NCBI GenBank assembly: GCA_026417615.1
Contig: JAOACY010000104.1
Span: 1-64,000, forward strand
Source of the DNA: Clostridia bacterium
GTDB lineage: Bacteria > Bacillota > Clostridia > Acetivibrionales > JAFADI01
Direction of reading: 5' to 3'
DNA: 64,000 nt
Position 1 is the stretch's first letter; each line of letters begins with the position of its first letter. Shown here one piece after another: positions 7,476-17,098 of the stretch. Position numbers and translations under genes: made by a program. The notes below the pieces were generated by a model that was not told where the DNA came from, ran no database searches, and saw only the letters and a program-made list of their open reading frames with translations.

Positions 7476-10400
7476 TTAGCTGGCGCGTTCGCCCATTTTC
7501 ATTGACACTATTCTTGATACGCCATGCTCCTGCATGGTTACGCCATAGAGTGTGTCTGCAGCCTCCATGGTGCCTTTTCTGTGGGTAATCATAATAAACT
7601 GAGTCTGATTTGTGTATTTTTTTATATATTGTGCAAACCTGTATACATTTGCGTCATCAAGCGCAGCTTCAATTTCATCGAGTATGCAGAAGGGCGTGGG
7701 CCTTAAACGCAGTATTGCAAACAAAAGAGCTATAGCCGTGAAAGCTCTTTCTCCTCCTGATAGAAGCATCATGTTCTGCAGCTTCTTACCCGGAGGCTGC
7801 ACTTCTATTTCAATACCGCTTTCCAAAACATTTTCCTTGTCTGCCAAAACCAGTTCTGCGCGGCCACCTTCAAACAACTCCTTGAAAACCTTTCCGAAGT
7901 TCTCGTTGATTAATCTGAACTGCTCCATAAATTGCTTCTTCATAAGTGAGGTCATTTCATTTATGACTCTGTGGAGCTTTTCCTTTGCCTGTTCCATGTC
8001 GTCACGCTGATGCGACATAAATTCATAGCGCTCTTTTGACTTGATATACTCCTCGATTGCAGCTACATTAACAGGCCCCAGCTCCTTAATTTCATTTTTC
8101 AATTCGCTTATTTTCTTCTGGGCCTGCGGAATACTGCCAATGTCTTTTTTTAAATCAAGCGCATTTGTGTAGGTAAGCTCATATTCATCCCACATCCTGT
8201 TCTGTATGGCTTCCATGTCTGACTCTATTCTTGCTCTTTTAACCTCTATTCTGTTGAAATCTTCCTGAAGAAGTACAATATTTTTGTTAATGTCATTTAT
8301 AAGATTAACTGTATCAAACAGCTCTTCCTCCAGAAGCTTTCTCTCTTCAGTTATTCTGTCTATTTCAAAGGTTTTGCCTGCTTTCTCCTCCAAATAGCCC
8401 TTTATCAAGTGCCTCAGGCCCTCGTTTTTGTCTCTTAAGGACTGTATTTCACTCTCGCTTTTTATTTTTTCATTATTTTTCCTGTCAATACTCTTTTCCA
8501 AAGATTCTTTTTCACTGGTTATCCTGTCAATGGACTCTTTAACATTTTCTATGCTTTCAAGAATTGAGTTAACGGAAATTTTAAAATCTGTTATGTCATT
8601 ATGCAGAGCATCTCTTACTGACTGGTCCTCCTTATGCTTTTCCTGATGCTCTGAAATTACTCTTTTGGTTTCTGCTATATCTGCCTCTATGTCGGAGAGC
8701 TCCTTTTCATATTTCTTCATTTCGTTTTCTGCCTGCAAGGTCTGCCTTGCGAGCTGCTGCTGCTCCTGCCTGAGCATGTCGGCCTTGGCATCATTTTTTC
8801 TGATATTCTCGTCAATCTGTGCAAGGTTGCTCTCATCTCGTATTCTTATCAATTCATTTTTCTTTATTAACTCTTCTTCCTGACTGATTTCAGAGGCAAC
8901 TTCCTGCAGCATATATATAAGAGCATTAATTTTTTCTTCGATTTCTTTTTCCTCTGTCTTAAGCACCTCCAGCCTTTCCCGTATTTCCTGTATTTCCCTG
9001 CTTCTTCCAAGAATACCCGGCCCCCTGGTGTCCATGCTTCCGCCGGACATGGAACCGCTGGTGCTGAGTATGTCACCTTCAAGAGTTACAATTCTGAAGC
9101 TGTACCCAAACTTCCTGGCCATTTTTATTCCGGCCTCAAGATTTTCAACCACCACAACCCTGCCTAAAAGATTAAGTATTATGCCTTTGAATTTCTCGTT
9201 GCATTCCACAAGGTCGGAGCCTATTCCGCAGAAGCCCTCATGTGAGCTTATCTGATGAAGAAGATTTTTGTCAAAGCCCTTGCCGTTTACAGAGCTTATT
9301 GGCAGAAATGTGGCTCTTCCCAGCTTGTTTGCCTTGAGATAGTCTATGGCTTTTTTGGCATCTTCCTCCGTATTTGTCACTATGTTCTGCAAAGCACTCC
9401 CCAAGGACATTTCTATAGCAGTCTCATATTTCCTGTCAACAGAAACCAGCTGTGCAAGGGCTCCGTAAATACCCCTTCCGAGCTCGTGTGACTGGCGGCA
9501 TGCCTGAAGCATCTCTCTTACACTTTTATTGTAGCCTTCCAGGCTTCTTTCCATATCCTGCAGCATTTTCTGCCTTGAGGATTTTAGCTGAAGCTCAGAC
9601 TTTACATTGTTTTGGTGTGTCCTGTTATCATTAAGGCTCTGCTCCAGATCTGCTTTTTCTTTATTCAGCGCTTCGCATCTGGCTTTGGATTGTCTCAGCT
9701 GTTCCCTGGTATTTGAAATGCTTTCAGCCAGGTCTTCCCGCTTCATCAAATCCTTGTCCTTATCAAGCGTCAAATGGTATATTTCATTGCTGATACTGTT
9801 ACTGCGTTTTTTCAGGTTTTCAATATAGTTTTTCACGTTGTTTATCTGCGTCTTCCTGTCTGACATGATGTCAAGCTTGTCCATAATACTGGACTTCATG
9901 TTTTCAATGTGACGCTCGTTTTCGTTTAAGGCGGCAAGCAATTCCTCCATCTGCTTTTCGTATTCTTCAAGCTTGCTGGAATAATCCCTGTACTGGTTGT
10001 TCAAGTATTGGATTTTTTTCTGCTTGGCGGATTCCTCGGAGGATAGCTGCTCAAGCTTTTGTCCGAGTTCAAATGCTTCCTGATTTATTCTTGATATGTT
10101 GGCGTTCAGGTTGTTTATTTTTTCATCGTTCAGCTTGATCTCCGAGCTGCACCTTTCCAGATTTCCGTCGATGCTGTAGAACTCCTTCCTTGAAGCGTCA
10201 AGCTTTTCCTCCAGGGCTTTCATAATATCTGTCTTTTTCTTGTTCTGGAGGGTTATGTTCTCAAGCCTGAGGTTCTCATTATCAATATTGTCTTTAATAG
10301 TATTATATTGTTCCTCTAATTCTTTCAGCCTATCTTTGAATTTGGATATATTGTCAATGTAAAGGTTAACTTCAAGTTCTCTAAGGCTTTCCCTCAGGGA

Positions 10401-11048
10401 AAGATATTTTTTTGCCGCTTCCGACTGCACCCTTAATGGCTCCAGCTGGTTTTCAAGCTCAACAATGATGTCGTTGATTCTAAGGAGATTCTGCTTGGTA
10501 TGCTCAAGCTTCTTTTCAGCTTCCAGCTTTCTCACCTTGTATTTCATGATGCCTGAGGCCTCTTCAAAAATATGCCTTCTGTCCTCGGACTTTGAGCTTA
10601 GGATTTCGTCAACTCTTCCCTGCCCGATTATTGAATAGCCATCCTTCCCTATGCCTGTATCAAGAAGCAGTTCTGTTATGTCTTTAAGTCGACATGACGT
10701 CTTATTGATGAAGTACTCACTTTCACCTGAACGGAAAACCCTCCTTGTAACTGTAACCTCAGTAAAATCAACAGGCAGCGTCTTATCTTCGTTGTCGATT
10801 GTGATGGATACTTCTGCAAATCCCAAAGGCTTTCTGTGCTCTGTGCCGGCAAAGATGACATCCTCCATCTTTGCTCCTCTTAAGGTCTTTGCGCTCTGCT
10901 CACCCAAAACCCATCTTACCGCATCGGCAACATTGCTTTTCCCGCTGCCGTTGGGGCCTACAACTGATGTTATGCCCGAATTGAATTCAAGGCTTATTCT
11001 GTCTGCAAAGGATTTGAACCCTTGTATTTCAAGTTTCTTTAAGTACAA
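7476..11048 (-). CDS. smc: chromosome segregation protein SMC
   Basis: Condensin ATPase, 1190 aa from the TTG start. The N-terminal head has Walker A GPNGSGKSN (about residues 31-39). Two long coiled-coil arms flank a hinge near residues 500-680. The C-terminal head has the ABC signature LLSGGERA and Walker B CILDEIEAALDD. I chose TTG at 11048 because GGGGGTG lies 4 bases upstream and homologs begin (M)YLKKLEIQGFKSF; the in-frame ATG at 11063 has no ribosome site. Its kleisin partners scpA and scpB lie at 46349-47695. Confidence 0.97.
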   Translation of the reverse strand: MYLKKLEIQGFKSFADRISLEFNSGITSVVGPNGSGKSNVADAVRWVLGEQSAKTLRGAKMEDVIFAGTEHRKPLGFAEVSITIDNEDKTLPVDFTEVTVTRRVFRSGESEYFINKTSCRLKDITELLLDTGIGKDGYSIIGQGRVDEILSSKSEDRRHIFEEASGIMKYKVRKLEAEKKLEHTKQNLLRINDIIVELENQLEPLRVQSEAAKKYLSLRESLRELEVNLYIDNISKFKDRLKELEEQYNTIKDNIDNENLRLENITLQNKKKTDIMKALEEKLDASRKEFYSIDGNLERCSSEIKLNDEKINNLNANISRINQEAFELGQKLEQLSSEESAKQKKIQYLNNQYRDYSSKLEEYEKQMEELLAALNENERHIENMKSSIMDKLDIMSDRKTQINNVKNYIENLKKRSNSISNEIYHLTLDKDKDLMKREDLAESISNTREQLRQSKARCEALNKEKADLEQSLNDNRTHQNNVKSELQLKSSRQKMLQDMERSLEGYNKSVREMLQACRQSHELGRGIYGALAQLVSVDRKYETAIEMSLGSALQNIVTNTEEDAKKAIDYLKANKLGRATFLPISSVNGKGFDKNLLHQISSHEGFCGIGSDLVECNEKFKGIILNLLGRVVVVENLEAGIKMARKFGYSFRIVTLEGDILSTSGSMSGGSMDTRGPGILGRSREIQEIRERLEVLKTEEKEIEEKINALIYMLQEVASEISQEEELIKKNELIRIRDESNLAQIDENIRKNDAKADMLRQEQQQLARQTLQAENEMKKYEKELSDIEADIAETKRVISEHQEKHKEDQSVRDALHNDITDFKISVNSILESIENVKESIDRITSEKESLEKSIDRKNNEKIKSESEIQSLRDKNEGLRHLIKGYLEEKAGKTFEIDRITEERKLLEEELFDTVNLINDINKNIVLLQEDFNRIEVKRARIESDMEAIQNRMWDEYELTYTNALDLKKDIGSIPQAQKKISELKNEIKELGPVNVAAIEEYIKSKERYEFMSHQRDDMEQAKEKLHRVINEMTSLMKKQFMEQFRLINENFGKVFKELFEGGRAELVLADKENVLESGIEIEVQPPGKKLQNMMLLSGGERAFTAIALLFAILRLRPTPFCILDEIEAALDDANVYRFAQYIKKYTNQTQFIMITHRKGTMEAADTLYGVTMQEHGVSRIVSMKMGERAS

Positions 11049-11129
11049 GCTGCACCCCCGCATATATCATGCAAAAAAAATCACTTAAATAATTTTAACA
11101 TAATATATGATTAATTCAATTATTAAAAT

Positions 11130-11162
11130 AAAAAAACAGCCATGTATATGCTTACATGACTG
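11130..11162 (-). terminator. terminator of the ior-paaK-ACT operon
   Basis: On the minus strand a 10-bp stem (CAGTCATGTA / TACATGGCTG, one G-U pair, loop of 6) is followed directly by TTTTTTT. It lies behind the ACT-domain gene and ahead of smc. Confidence 0.85.
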
Positions 11163-11191
11163 ACAGCTGTCAAGCGGTTTTAGCCCAATGT

Positions 11192-11623
11192 CTAGAATTC
11201 GTACACAGCACTTGATGACAATACCTTTATATTGTTTTTTGTAAGAACATCTATAGCCTTATCAGGGTTCTCTACTCTCAATATGACATATGCATCTTTT
11301 CCGTCACGGCCAACAAAGGCATACACGTATTCTATTCCGATAGATTCCCTCGCCAAAATTTCCAATGCTGTTGACAAGCCTCCTGGTTTATCCTCAACGC
11401 CTATTGCAATTACGCTTGTTGCGCTTACTGCAAATCCATTTTCCATCAGAACCTGTTCAGCTTTTTCAGGGTTGTTCACAATAAGCCTTAAAATTCCGAA
11501 GTCCGTGGTATCGGCAATAGATAATGCACTTATGTTTATGCCGTTTTCACCAAGAATTTTTGTAACCTCCGCAAGCCTTCCTGACTTGTTTTCAAGAAAT
11601 ACGGAAATCTGTTTTACTAGCAT
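11192..11623 (-). CDS. tandem ACT-domain protein
   Basis: 143-aa protein made of two ACT domains (about residues 1-66 and 70-140). The first has the typical ligand-loop start VFLENKSGRLAEVTKILGENGINI; the second reads IGVEDKPGGLSTALEIL. There is no catalytic domain. Such proteins usually sit beside paaK and ior genes and are inferred to sense an amino acid, here probably aromatic. ATG at 11623 follows AAGGAGG. It is 12 bases behind paaK and last in the operon. Confidence 0.88.
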   Translation of the reverse strand: MLVKQISVFLENKSGRLAEVTKILGENGINISALSIADTTDFGILRLIVNNPEKAEQVLMENGFAVSATSVIAIGVEDKPGGLSTALEILARESIGIEYVYAFVGRDGKDAYVILRVENPDKAIDVLTKNNIKVLSSSAVYEF

Positions 11624-11635
11624 ATTAACTCCTCC

Positions 11636-12937
11636 TTAAAGCTTTCTCCTGTCAATGACCCTTTTGGCTTTGCCTTCGCTTCTTTCAATTGTCTTAGGCT
11701 CTACAAGCCTGACTTTTGCGTTTATTCCGAGAGTGCCTTCTATTTCCTTCCTGATTTTTTTCTCAATGTCCTCAATCATTTTAACCTCATCGGAGAACAG
11801 GCTCGGAGTCATTTCAACCCATACTTCCAGGCTATCCAAATTATCAACCCTGTCTACTATAAGCAGGTAGTGTGGCGCAGTTTCACCAATTTCAAGGAGT
11901 ACGCTTTCTATCTGTGAGGGAAATACGTTCACGCCTCTTATAATCAGCATGTCGTCTGTCCTTCCGCTTACCTTGCTCATCCTCACGCAGGTTCTTCCGC
12001 ATTCGCACACCTCATAGTTCAATGATGATATATCTCTTGTCCTGTACCTTAAAAGAGGCAGGCCCTCCTTGGTTATCGTAGTAAAGACAAGCTCACCCAC
12101 AGAGCCTGGAGGAAGAACCTCTTCCGTTACAGGGTCGATTATTTCAGGAATGAAATGATCCTCCGGTATATGCAAACCATTCTTGCAATGGCATTCGCTT
12201 GCAACCCCTGGGCCTATTACCTCACTCAGTCCATATATATCAATAGCAATTATTCCAAGTCTTTCTTCGATTTCATTTCTCATGTTTGAAGACCATGGCT
12301 CTGCTCCAAAGACACCTGCTTTTAAATGAAGGTCTTCTTTCCTTATACCGGCTTCTTCCATCTCCTCCGCCAAATAAAGCGCATAGGAAGGAGTGCAGGC
12401 AAGTATTGTAGTGCCGAAATCTTTCATTATCTGCAGCTGTCTTTTTGTATTCCCACCGGATATGGGTATAACTGACGCTCCTATTCTTTCGGCCCCGTAA
12501 TGCACTCCAAGTCCGCCTGTAAACAATCCGTAACCGTAAGCCACCTGTATAAAGGATTCTTTTGTGGCACCGGCACATGACAGTGTCCTTGCCATAACCT
12601 CAGCCCAGGTATCGATGTCCCTTCTTGTGTAGCCTACAACTGTCTGTCTTCCCGTTGTTCCTGAGGATGCGTGAATTCTGACTATTTCACTTAATGGAAC
12701 CGCAAAAAGTCCATAGGGATAAGTATCCCTAAGATCCTGCTTATAAGTAAACGGCAGTTTTTTCAAATCTTCAAGAGACTTTATGTCTCCGGGTTCAAGA
12801 CCTGCCTTCTGCATCTTGTCTCTGTAAAAGGGAACATTGTGGAAAATCCTTTTGACAGTGTTAATAAGCCTATCCGTCTGAACCCTGGTCATCTCATCCC
12901 TTGTCATACACTCATATGTCTGATTCCAGTACTTCAT
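11636..12937 (-). CDS. paaK: phenylacetate-CoA ligase family protein (copy 1)
   Basis: ANL-superfamily adenylate-forming enzyme, 433 aa, expected to convert phenylacetate or related arylacetates to CoA esters with ATP. AMP-binding motifs are [16 protein letters not shown] (about residues 88-103) and [15 protein letters not shown]; the C-terminal hinge region has RTRDISS and [23 protein letters not shown] at 12937 follows GGGGGTTAAA. It is third in iorA-iorB-paaK-ACT. IOR makes aryl-acetyl-CoA from arylpyruvate, so this enzyme could recover ATP from, or re-enter, that CoA ester. Its substrate is inferred only. Confidence 0.9.
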   Translation of the reverse strand: MKYWNQTYECMTRDEMTRVQTDRLINTVKRIFHNVPFYRDKMQKAGLEPGDIKSLEDLKKLPFTYKQDLRDTYPYGLFAVPLSEIVRIHASSGTTGRQTVVGYTRRDIDTWAEVMARTLSCAGATKESFIQVAYGYGLFTGGLGVHYGAERIGASVIPISGGNTKRQLQIMKDFGTTILACTPSYALYLAEEMEEAGIRKEDLHLKAGVFGAEPWSSNMRNEIEERLGIIAIDIYGLSEVIGPGVASECHCKNGLHIPEDHFIPEIIDPVTEEVLPPGSVGELVFTTITKEGLPLLRYRTRDISSLNYEVCECGRTCVRMSKVSGRTDDMLIIRGVNVFPSQIESVLLEIGETAPHYLLIVDRVDNLDSLEVWVEMTPSLFSDEVKMIEDIEKKIRKEIEGTLGINAKVRLVEPKTIERSEGKAKRVIDRRKL

Positions 12938-13050
12938 TTTAACCCCCTGATATTTAATTCTATTTCAGCCCTATCCCCCCCTTGGGAATAGCTTTCAGGG
13001 TTTACGGCTCAAACCGCCCCACACAAAAGCAACCAGGCAAAACTCATTGG

Positions 13051-13623
13051 CTAATAATTATATCCCATTTCAAAGGCCTTGAGGTTTATTTCCAAGAGCT
13101 TTTGAGGAACAGTCTCCTTAATGACCTCAATCCAAACATCCTTATTAATATCTATGGACTTTGCCATAAGACCGAGAAGAACAATATTGACCGTTTTTAT
13201 ATTGCCGCATTCCCTTGCAATTTTCAAAGCGTCAATTGTTATTATATTCGAATAATTGTCCTTTATTTTCTCAATTATATTTTCGGGGTACTTTGCTTTT
13301 CCTATTATTACAGGCATAGGATTTATTTTTTGCTCATTTATCAGCATCCTTCCGCCTTCCTTAAGGTATTCTATCCAGCGGAGCGATTCAAGCTGCTCGA
13401 AGCCAAGAATCAGGTCTGCTTCGCCCTTTTCTATCAGCGGCGAATAAACTTTTTTCCCAAACTTGACATAGGTTACCACACTTCCGCCTCTTTGAGCCAT
13501 CCCATGAACTTCGGAAGCCTTTACGTCGTATCCCATCTTTAATGCTACATTGCCAAGCACCTTGCTGGCAAGAAGAGTACCCTGGCCACCAACGCCTACT
13601 ATCATTATATTAAGCTTTTCCAC
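13051..13623 (-). CDS. iorB: indolepyruvate ferredoxin oxidoreductase beta subunit
   Basis: 190-aa gamma-type subunit of 2-ketoacid:ferredoxin oxidoreductases. The N-terminus IMIVGVGGQGTLLASKVLG is the family fold signature, with EVHGMAQRGGSVVTYVKFG after it. With IorA it oxidises arylpyruvates (from Phe, Tyr or Trp transamination) to arylacetyl-CoA, reducing ferredoxin. The start is GTG at 13623 after AGGTG with 7-base spacing, immediately after the iorA stop. It is strictly anaerobic metabolism. Confidence 0.95.
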   Translation of the reverse strand: MEKLNIMIVGVGGQGTLLASKVLGNVALKMGYDVKASEVHGMAQRGGSVVTYVKFGKKVYSPLIEKGEADLILGFEQLESLRWIEYLKEGGRMLINEQKINPMPVIIGKAKYPENIIEKIKDNYSNIITIDALKIARECGNIKTVNIVLLGLMAKSIDINKDVWIEVIKETVPQKLLEINLKAFEMGYNY

Positions 13624-13625
13624 TA

Positions 13626-15362
13626 TTATACACCTGCCTTTTCAATAGCATTAAAGTTGCATAACCTGCTGCAAAGCTTACAGCCGATACACAGTGCTTC
13701 GTTTATTTCTATGCAATCTCCCTTGTCTACTATGGCAGGACAGCCTATGGAAAGACAAAGCTTGCACATTTTGCATCTATCCTTTCTGATTACCTGCGCA
13801 CCTTCATAGCTGACTCCTTTTAAAAGAGCACAAGGTCTTAAAGCAATTATTACTGACGGCTCTTCGGCTTCTATTTCTTCCTTGACTGCTTTTTCAAATG
13901 CCTTAATGTCAAATGGGTCTTCCACCCTGACTCTTTCGACGCCTACAGCGTGTGCAAGCTTAACCATATCTACCTTTCTGGTAGGTTCGCCTTTAATGGT
14001 GTAGCCCGTGGTAGGATTGTGCTGGTGACCTGTCATGCCTGTAATTGAATTATCCAGAATAATTGTTGTTGAAACACCTTTGTTGTATACTATATCAATA
14101 AGTCCTGTAATTCCTGAGTGCATAAATGTGGAATCACCTATAACGGCTACGGTCTTTTTGGCAAAGTCCTTGCCTCTTGCCTTTTCCATACCGTGAGCGC
14201 CGCTGACGCTAGCTCCCATGCATATGCAGGTGTCCATTGATTCTGCTGGAGGAAGAGCGCCAAGAGTATAACACCCGATATCACCGCTTACAACAAGCTT
14301 CAGTTTCTTCAGCACATGATAAAGGCCTCTGTGAGGACAGCCAGGGCACATAACCGGAGGCCTTACAGGTACAATCTCATTGATGGGCACCTTGATTTCT
14401 GTCTTTACATTAAGAATTTTTTCTTTGATGAGCTGTGAGCTGAATTCCCCAATAACAGGAAGCAGCTCTTTTCCGATAACCTTAATGCCCATCTTTTTAA
14501 TCTGGTTTTCAATAAAGGGCTCAAGCTCTTCAATTACATAAAGCGTTTTTATTTCTTTTGCAAAATCGGCTATAAGCTTTTCCGGAATAGGATGCACCAT
14601 TCCGATTTTCAGATAGGATGCATCACCAAAGGCTTCTCTTGCATATTGGTATGCAATTCCGCTTGTAATGATACCGACATCCTTGCTCCCCCACTCAATT
14701 CTATTGAGAGAGGTATTGTTTGAGAAATCCCTTAACTCTGCCATGCGCCTTTCTACTTCAACATGACGCTTCCTGGCCATAGCAGGCATCATAACGTATT
14801 TTTCAAAATTCTTTTTATATTCCTTTAAAGTAAAATCTACCTTTTCACCAAGCTCAACAACACTCTGCGAATGTGCAATTCTTGTTGTAAGCCTTACAAT
14901 AACCGGACAGTCAAACTTTTCGCTTATTTCAAAGGCTTCCTTGACAAAGTCCTTGCACTCCTGGCTGTCTGAGGGCTCCAGCATGGGAACCTTGGATGAC
15001 CTGGCATAAAATCTGCTGTCTTGCTCATTTTGAGAGCTGTGCATACCAGGGTCGTCGGCAACCATGATTACAAGACCTCCGTTAACTCCTGTATAGGACA
15101 CTGTAAACAACGGATCTGCGGCAACATTCAGCCCGACATGCTTCATGGAACAAATTGCCCTGGCGCCTGCAATAGATGCACCAATAGCAACCTCCATGGA
15201 CACCTTCTCATTTGGTGACCATTCTGAGTATATTTCGTCATATTTTGCAATGTATTCTGTTATTTCCGTGCTAGGCGTTCCGGGATATGCAGCGGCCACT
15301 GTTACTCCTGCTTCGTATGCTCCCCTGGCTACAGCCTCATTGCCAAGCATAAGTTTCCTCAT
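13626..15362 (-). CDS. iorA: indolepyruvate ferredoxin oxidoreductase alpha subunit
   Basis: Catalytic thiamine-diphosphate subunit, 578 aa from the chosen start. The N-terminal pyrimidine-binding part shows GNEAVARGAYEAGV and AYPGTPSTEI. The TPP/Mg site is around GDIGCYTLG and IGDSTFMHSGITG with ILDNSITGMTG. The C-terminus carries two 4Fe-4S motifs, CKMCKLCLSIGCP and CIGCKLCSRLC. I take ATG at 15362, 5 bases after GGGGGA, giving the family start MRKLMLGNEA; an ATG four codons upstream (15374) has a weak site. First gene of the operon. Confidence 0.96.
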   Translation of the reverse strand: MRKLMLGNEAVARGAYEAGVTVAAAYPGTPSTEITEYIAKYDEIYSEWSPNEKVSMEVAIGASIAGARAICSMKHVGLNVAADPLFTVSYTGVNGGLVIMVADDPGMHSSQNEQDSRFYARSSKVPMLEPSDSQECKDFVKEAFEISEKFDCPVIVRLTTRIAHSQSVVELGEKVDFTLKEYKKNFEKYVMMPAMARKRHVEVERRMAELRDFSNNTSLNRIEWGSKDVGIITSGIAYQYAREAFGDASYLKIGMVHPIPEKLIADFAKEIKTLYVIEELEPFIENQIKKMGIKVIGKELLPVIGEFSSQLIKEKILNVKTEIKVPINEIVPVRPPVMCPGCPHRGLYHVLKKLKLVVSGDIGCYTLGALPPAESMDTCICMGASVSGAHGMEKARGKDFAKKTVAVIGDSTFMHSGITGLIDIVYNKGVSTTIILDNSITGMTGHQHNPTTGYTIKGEPTRKVDMVKLAHAVGVERVRVEDPFDIKAFEKAVKEEIEAEEPSVIIALRPCALLKGVSYEGAQVIRKDRCKMCKLCLSIGCPAIVDKGDCIEINEALCIGCKLCSRLCNFNAIEKAGV

Positions 15363-15411
15363 AGAATCCCCCATCCATCAAATTAATTGACAAATTGCTA
15401 TTTTTAATTAA

Positions 15412-15440
15412 ATTCTAAACATAGAAATAATTGATGTCAA
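15412..15440 (-). promoter_or_regulatory. sigma-A promoter of the iorA-iorB-paaK-ACT operon
   Basis: On the minus strand a consensus TTGACA -35 (15440-15435) and a TAGAAT -10 (15417-15412) are exactly 17 bases apart, about 50 bases upstream of the iorA start. Confidence 0.8.
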
Positions 15441-15486
15441 CTAGAATAAATAAGGATAAGTCTTGCCAACTTAAAATTAACATTTA

Positions 15487-16791
15487 TCAAACATTTTTAT
15501 TACGTAAGTCAATTACCCTTTTTGCCTTTCCTACCGAGCGTTCTATTGATTTAGGATTAACCAGCTTAACCTTGGCATCTATCTGTAGCACAGTTCTCAG
15601 CTTGTGCCTGATTCCGCTTTCAAGCTTTTCCAGCTCACTGTATTTTTCAAGCATTTTTCCGTCAATCAGCTCAACCTGAACTTCTATGTCATCCATAAAG
15701 CCCTTTTTGCTGACAATTATCTGATAATGAGGACCTATATGCTCCATTCCGACAAGCACACTTTCTATCTGGGAAGGAAATACATTAACTCCCCTTATTA
15801 TCAACATGTCGTCTGTCCGGCCCAGCACCTTGTTCATCCTTACATTTGACCTGCCGCAGCTGCAAGGTTCGGGATTTAAAATAGTTATATCCTTTGTCCT
15901 GTATCTTAGCATTGGAATGCCTTCCTTTGTAAGAGTTGTAAGAACAAGTTCTCCCTTTTCGCCATATCCCAGCGTATTCCCAGTGGTGGATTCAATTATT
16001 TCAGGATAAAAATGATCTTCGTTTATATGCATTCCGCACTGGCGAGAACACTCGCCCGATACCCCCGGACCCACTATTTCGCTTAATCCGTAGTTTTCAG
16101 TAGCTAATATCCCCCAGCGTTTTTCTATTTCCATTCTCATCTCAGGGGTATGCCCCTCGCCCCCAAATAGTCCGAGCCTTAATTTGTGGCGCCCTTTTGT
16201 GATTCCCATTTCTTCTGCCACTTCAGAAAGGTAAAGCGCATATGACGGCGTGCCTACAAGTATTGTAGAGCCGAAGTCTTCCATAAGCATAATTTGTCTT
16301 TCAGAGTTGCCGCTTGAAGCCGGAACAACCGTAATTCCTACCTTTTCAAGGCCATAATGCAAGCCAAAGCCTCCGGTAAAAAGTCCGTAGCCGAATACTA
16401 CCTGGGCTATGTCGTCATCGGTTCCACCTGCTGCCACAATAAGTCTTGCGACACACTCGGACCAGTTTTCCACATCCTTTTGCGTATATCCTACAACTAT
16501 GGGCTTGCCGGTTGTGCCCGATGAGGCATGAACCCTTACAATACTTTTCATTGGAACGGCAAACAGACCGTATGGATAGTTGTCTCTAAGATCATCCTTT
16601 GTCGTGAATGGAATTTTCTCGATATCCTTGAGAGTTTGGATGTGCTCAGGCTTTAAGCCTATATCATCAAACTTTCTTCTATAGAGTCCAACATTTTCAT
16701 ATGCTCTTTTGACAATTTCCTTTAACCTTTCAAGCTGCAATGCCTTCATTTCACTTCTGCCGAGGCACTCAGCCTCCTTGTTCCAAATCAT
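15487..16791 (-). CDS. paaK: phenylacetate-CoA ligase family protein (copy 2)
   Basis: Second PaaK-type adenylate-forming enzyme, 434 aa, clearly similar along its length to copy 1 at 11636-12937. Motifs include [31 protein letters not shown] and [20 protein letters not shown]. The frame stays open to 17031, but the upstream part belongs to a repeat element; ATG at 16791 after AAAGGGG gives the family start MIWNKEAECL. It lies upstream of, but outside, the ior operon, whose promoter starts after its stop. The two copies may differ in arylacetate preference; substrate unproven. Confidence 0.9.
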   Translation of the reverse strand: MIWNKEAECLGRSEMKALQLERLKEIVKRAYENVGLYRRKFDDIGLKPEHIQTLKDIEKIPFTTKDDLRDNYPYGLFAVPMKSIVRVHASSGTTGKPIVVGYTQKDVENWSECVARLIVAAGGTDDDIAQVVFGYGLFTGGFGLHYGLEKVGITVVPASSGNSERQIMLMEDFGSTILVGTPSYALYLSEVAEEMGITKGRHKLRLGLFGGEGHTPEMRMEIEKRWGILATENYGLSEIVGPGVSGECSRQCGMHINEDHFYPEIIESTTGNTLGYGEKGELVLTTLTKEGIPMLRYRTKDITILNPEPCSCGRSNVRMNKVLGRTDDMLIIRGVNVFPSQIESVLVGMEHIGPHYQIIVSKKGFMDDIEVQVELIDGKMLEKYSELEKLESGIRHKLRTVLQIDAKVKLVNPKSIERSVGKAKRVIDLRNKNV

Positions 16792-16817
16792 TTTAATTAA
16801 CCCCTTTGCAATGTATT

Positions 16818-16840
16818 GGGACACACTTAAAGTATGTCCC
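16818..16840. repeat. short hairpin in the paaK2 leader
   Basis: GGGACACACT and AGTATGTCCC form a 10-bp stem with one imperfect pair and a 3-base loop, about 27 bases upstream of the paaK copy 2 start. No T-run follows on the minus strand. The rest of 16792-17098 holds the repeat element and no gene. Confidence 0.5.
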
Positions 16841-16860
16841 ACAGTAATTTTGGAATATAT

Positions 16861-17068
16861 ATTGAATCTGCTACAAAAACCCATTTTCTGAAACTTCGAT
16901 GAAATCACTACCACCTTGTCTTGTAATTCCTCGCCCGCATCAATATGACATCGTGTCACGTGATGCTCAAAATGCCATCCGTGGCATTTTGGCGTCGAAA
17001 TTACTGCGACGCAGGTGAGTGATTTATACATCTTGTTTCAAGAAAAGCTTTTTTGCATCAGATTCAAT
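16861..17068 (+). repeat. MITE-like inverted-repeat element, copy 1
   Basis: About 208 bp bounded by ATTGAATCTG and its exact inverse complement. The long, imperfect terminal inverted repeats continue inward for about 50 bases on each side. The centre has palindromes CAAAATGCCA...TGGCATTTTG and GTCACGTGA. A second nearly full copy lies inverted at 45001-45205, and fragments lie at four other places. It encodes no transposase, so it looks like a non-autonomous mobile element. It fills the gap between the symporter 3' end and paaK copy 2. Confidence 0.75.
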
Positions 17069-17098
17069 TTTTTACTAAAAATGTCGATTTTCTAACTA

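Noticed and set aside
7008..7505. Long plus-strand open frames opposite ftsY, smc, mutS and other genes
   Set aside because: They mirror well-identified minus-strand genes, have low-complexity Ser/Phe-rich translations and no ribosome sites.
16792..17031. 80-codon N-terminal extension of PaaK copy 2
   Set aside because: The extension is the translated MITE-like element, has no ribosome site, and ATG 16791 with AAAGGGG gives the exact family start.
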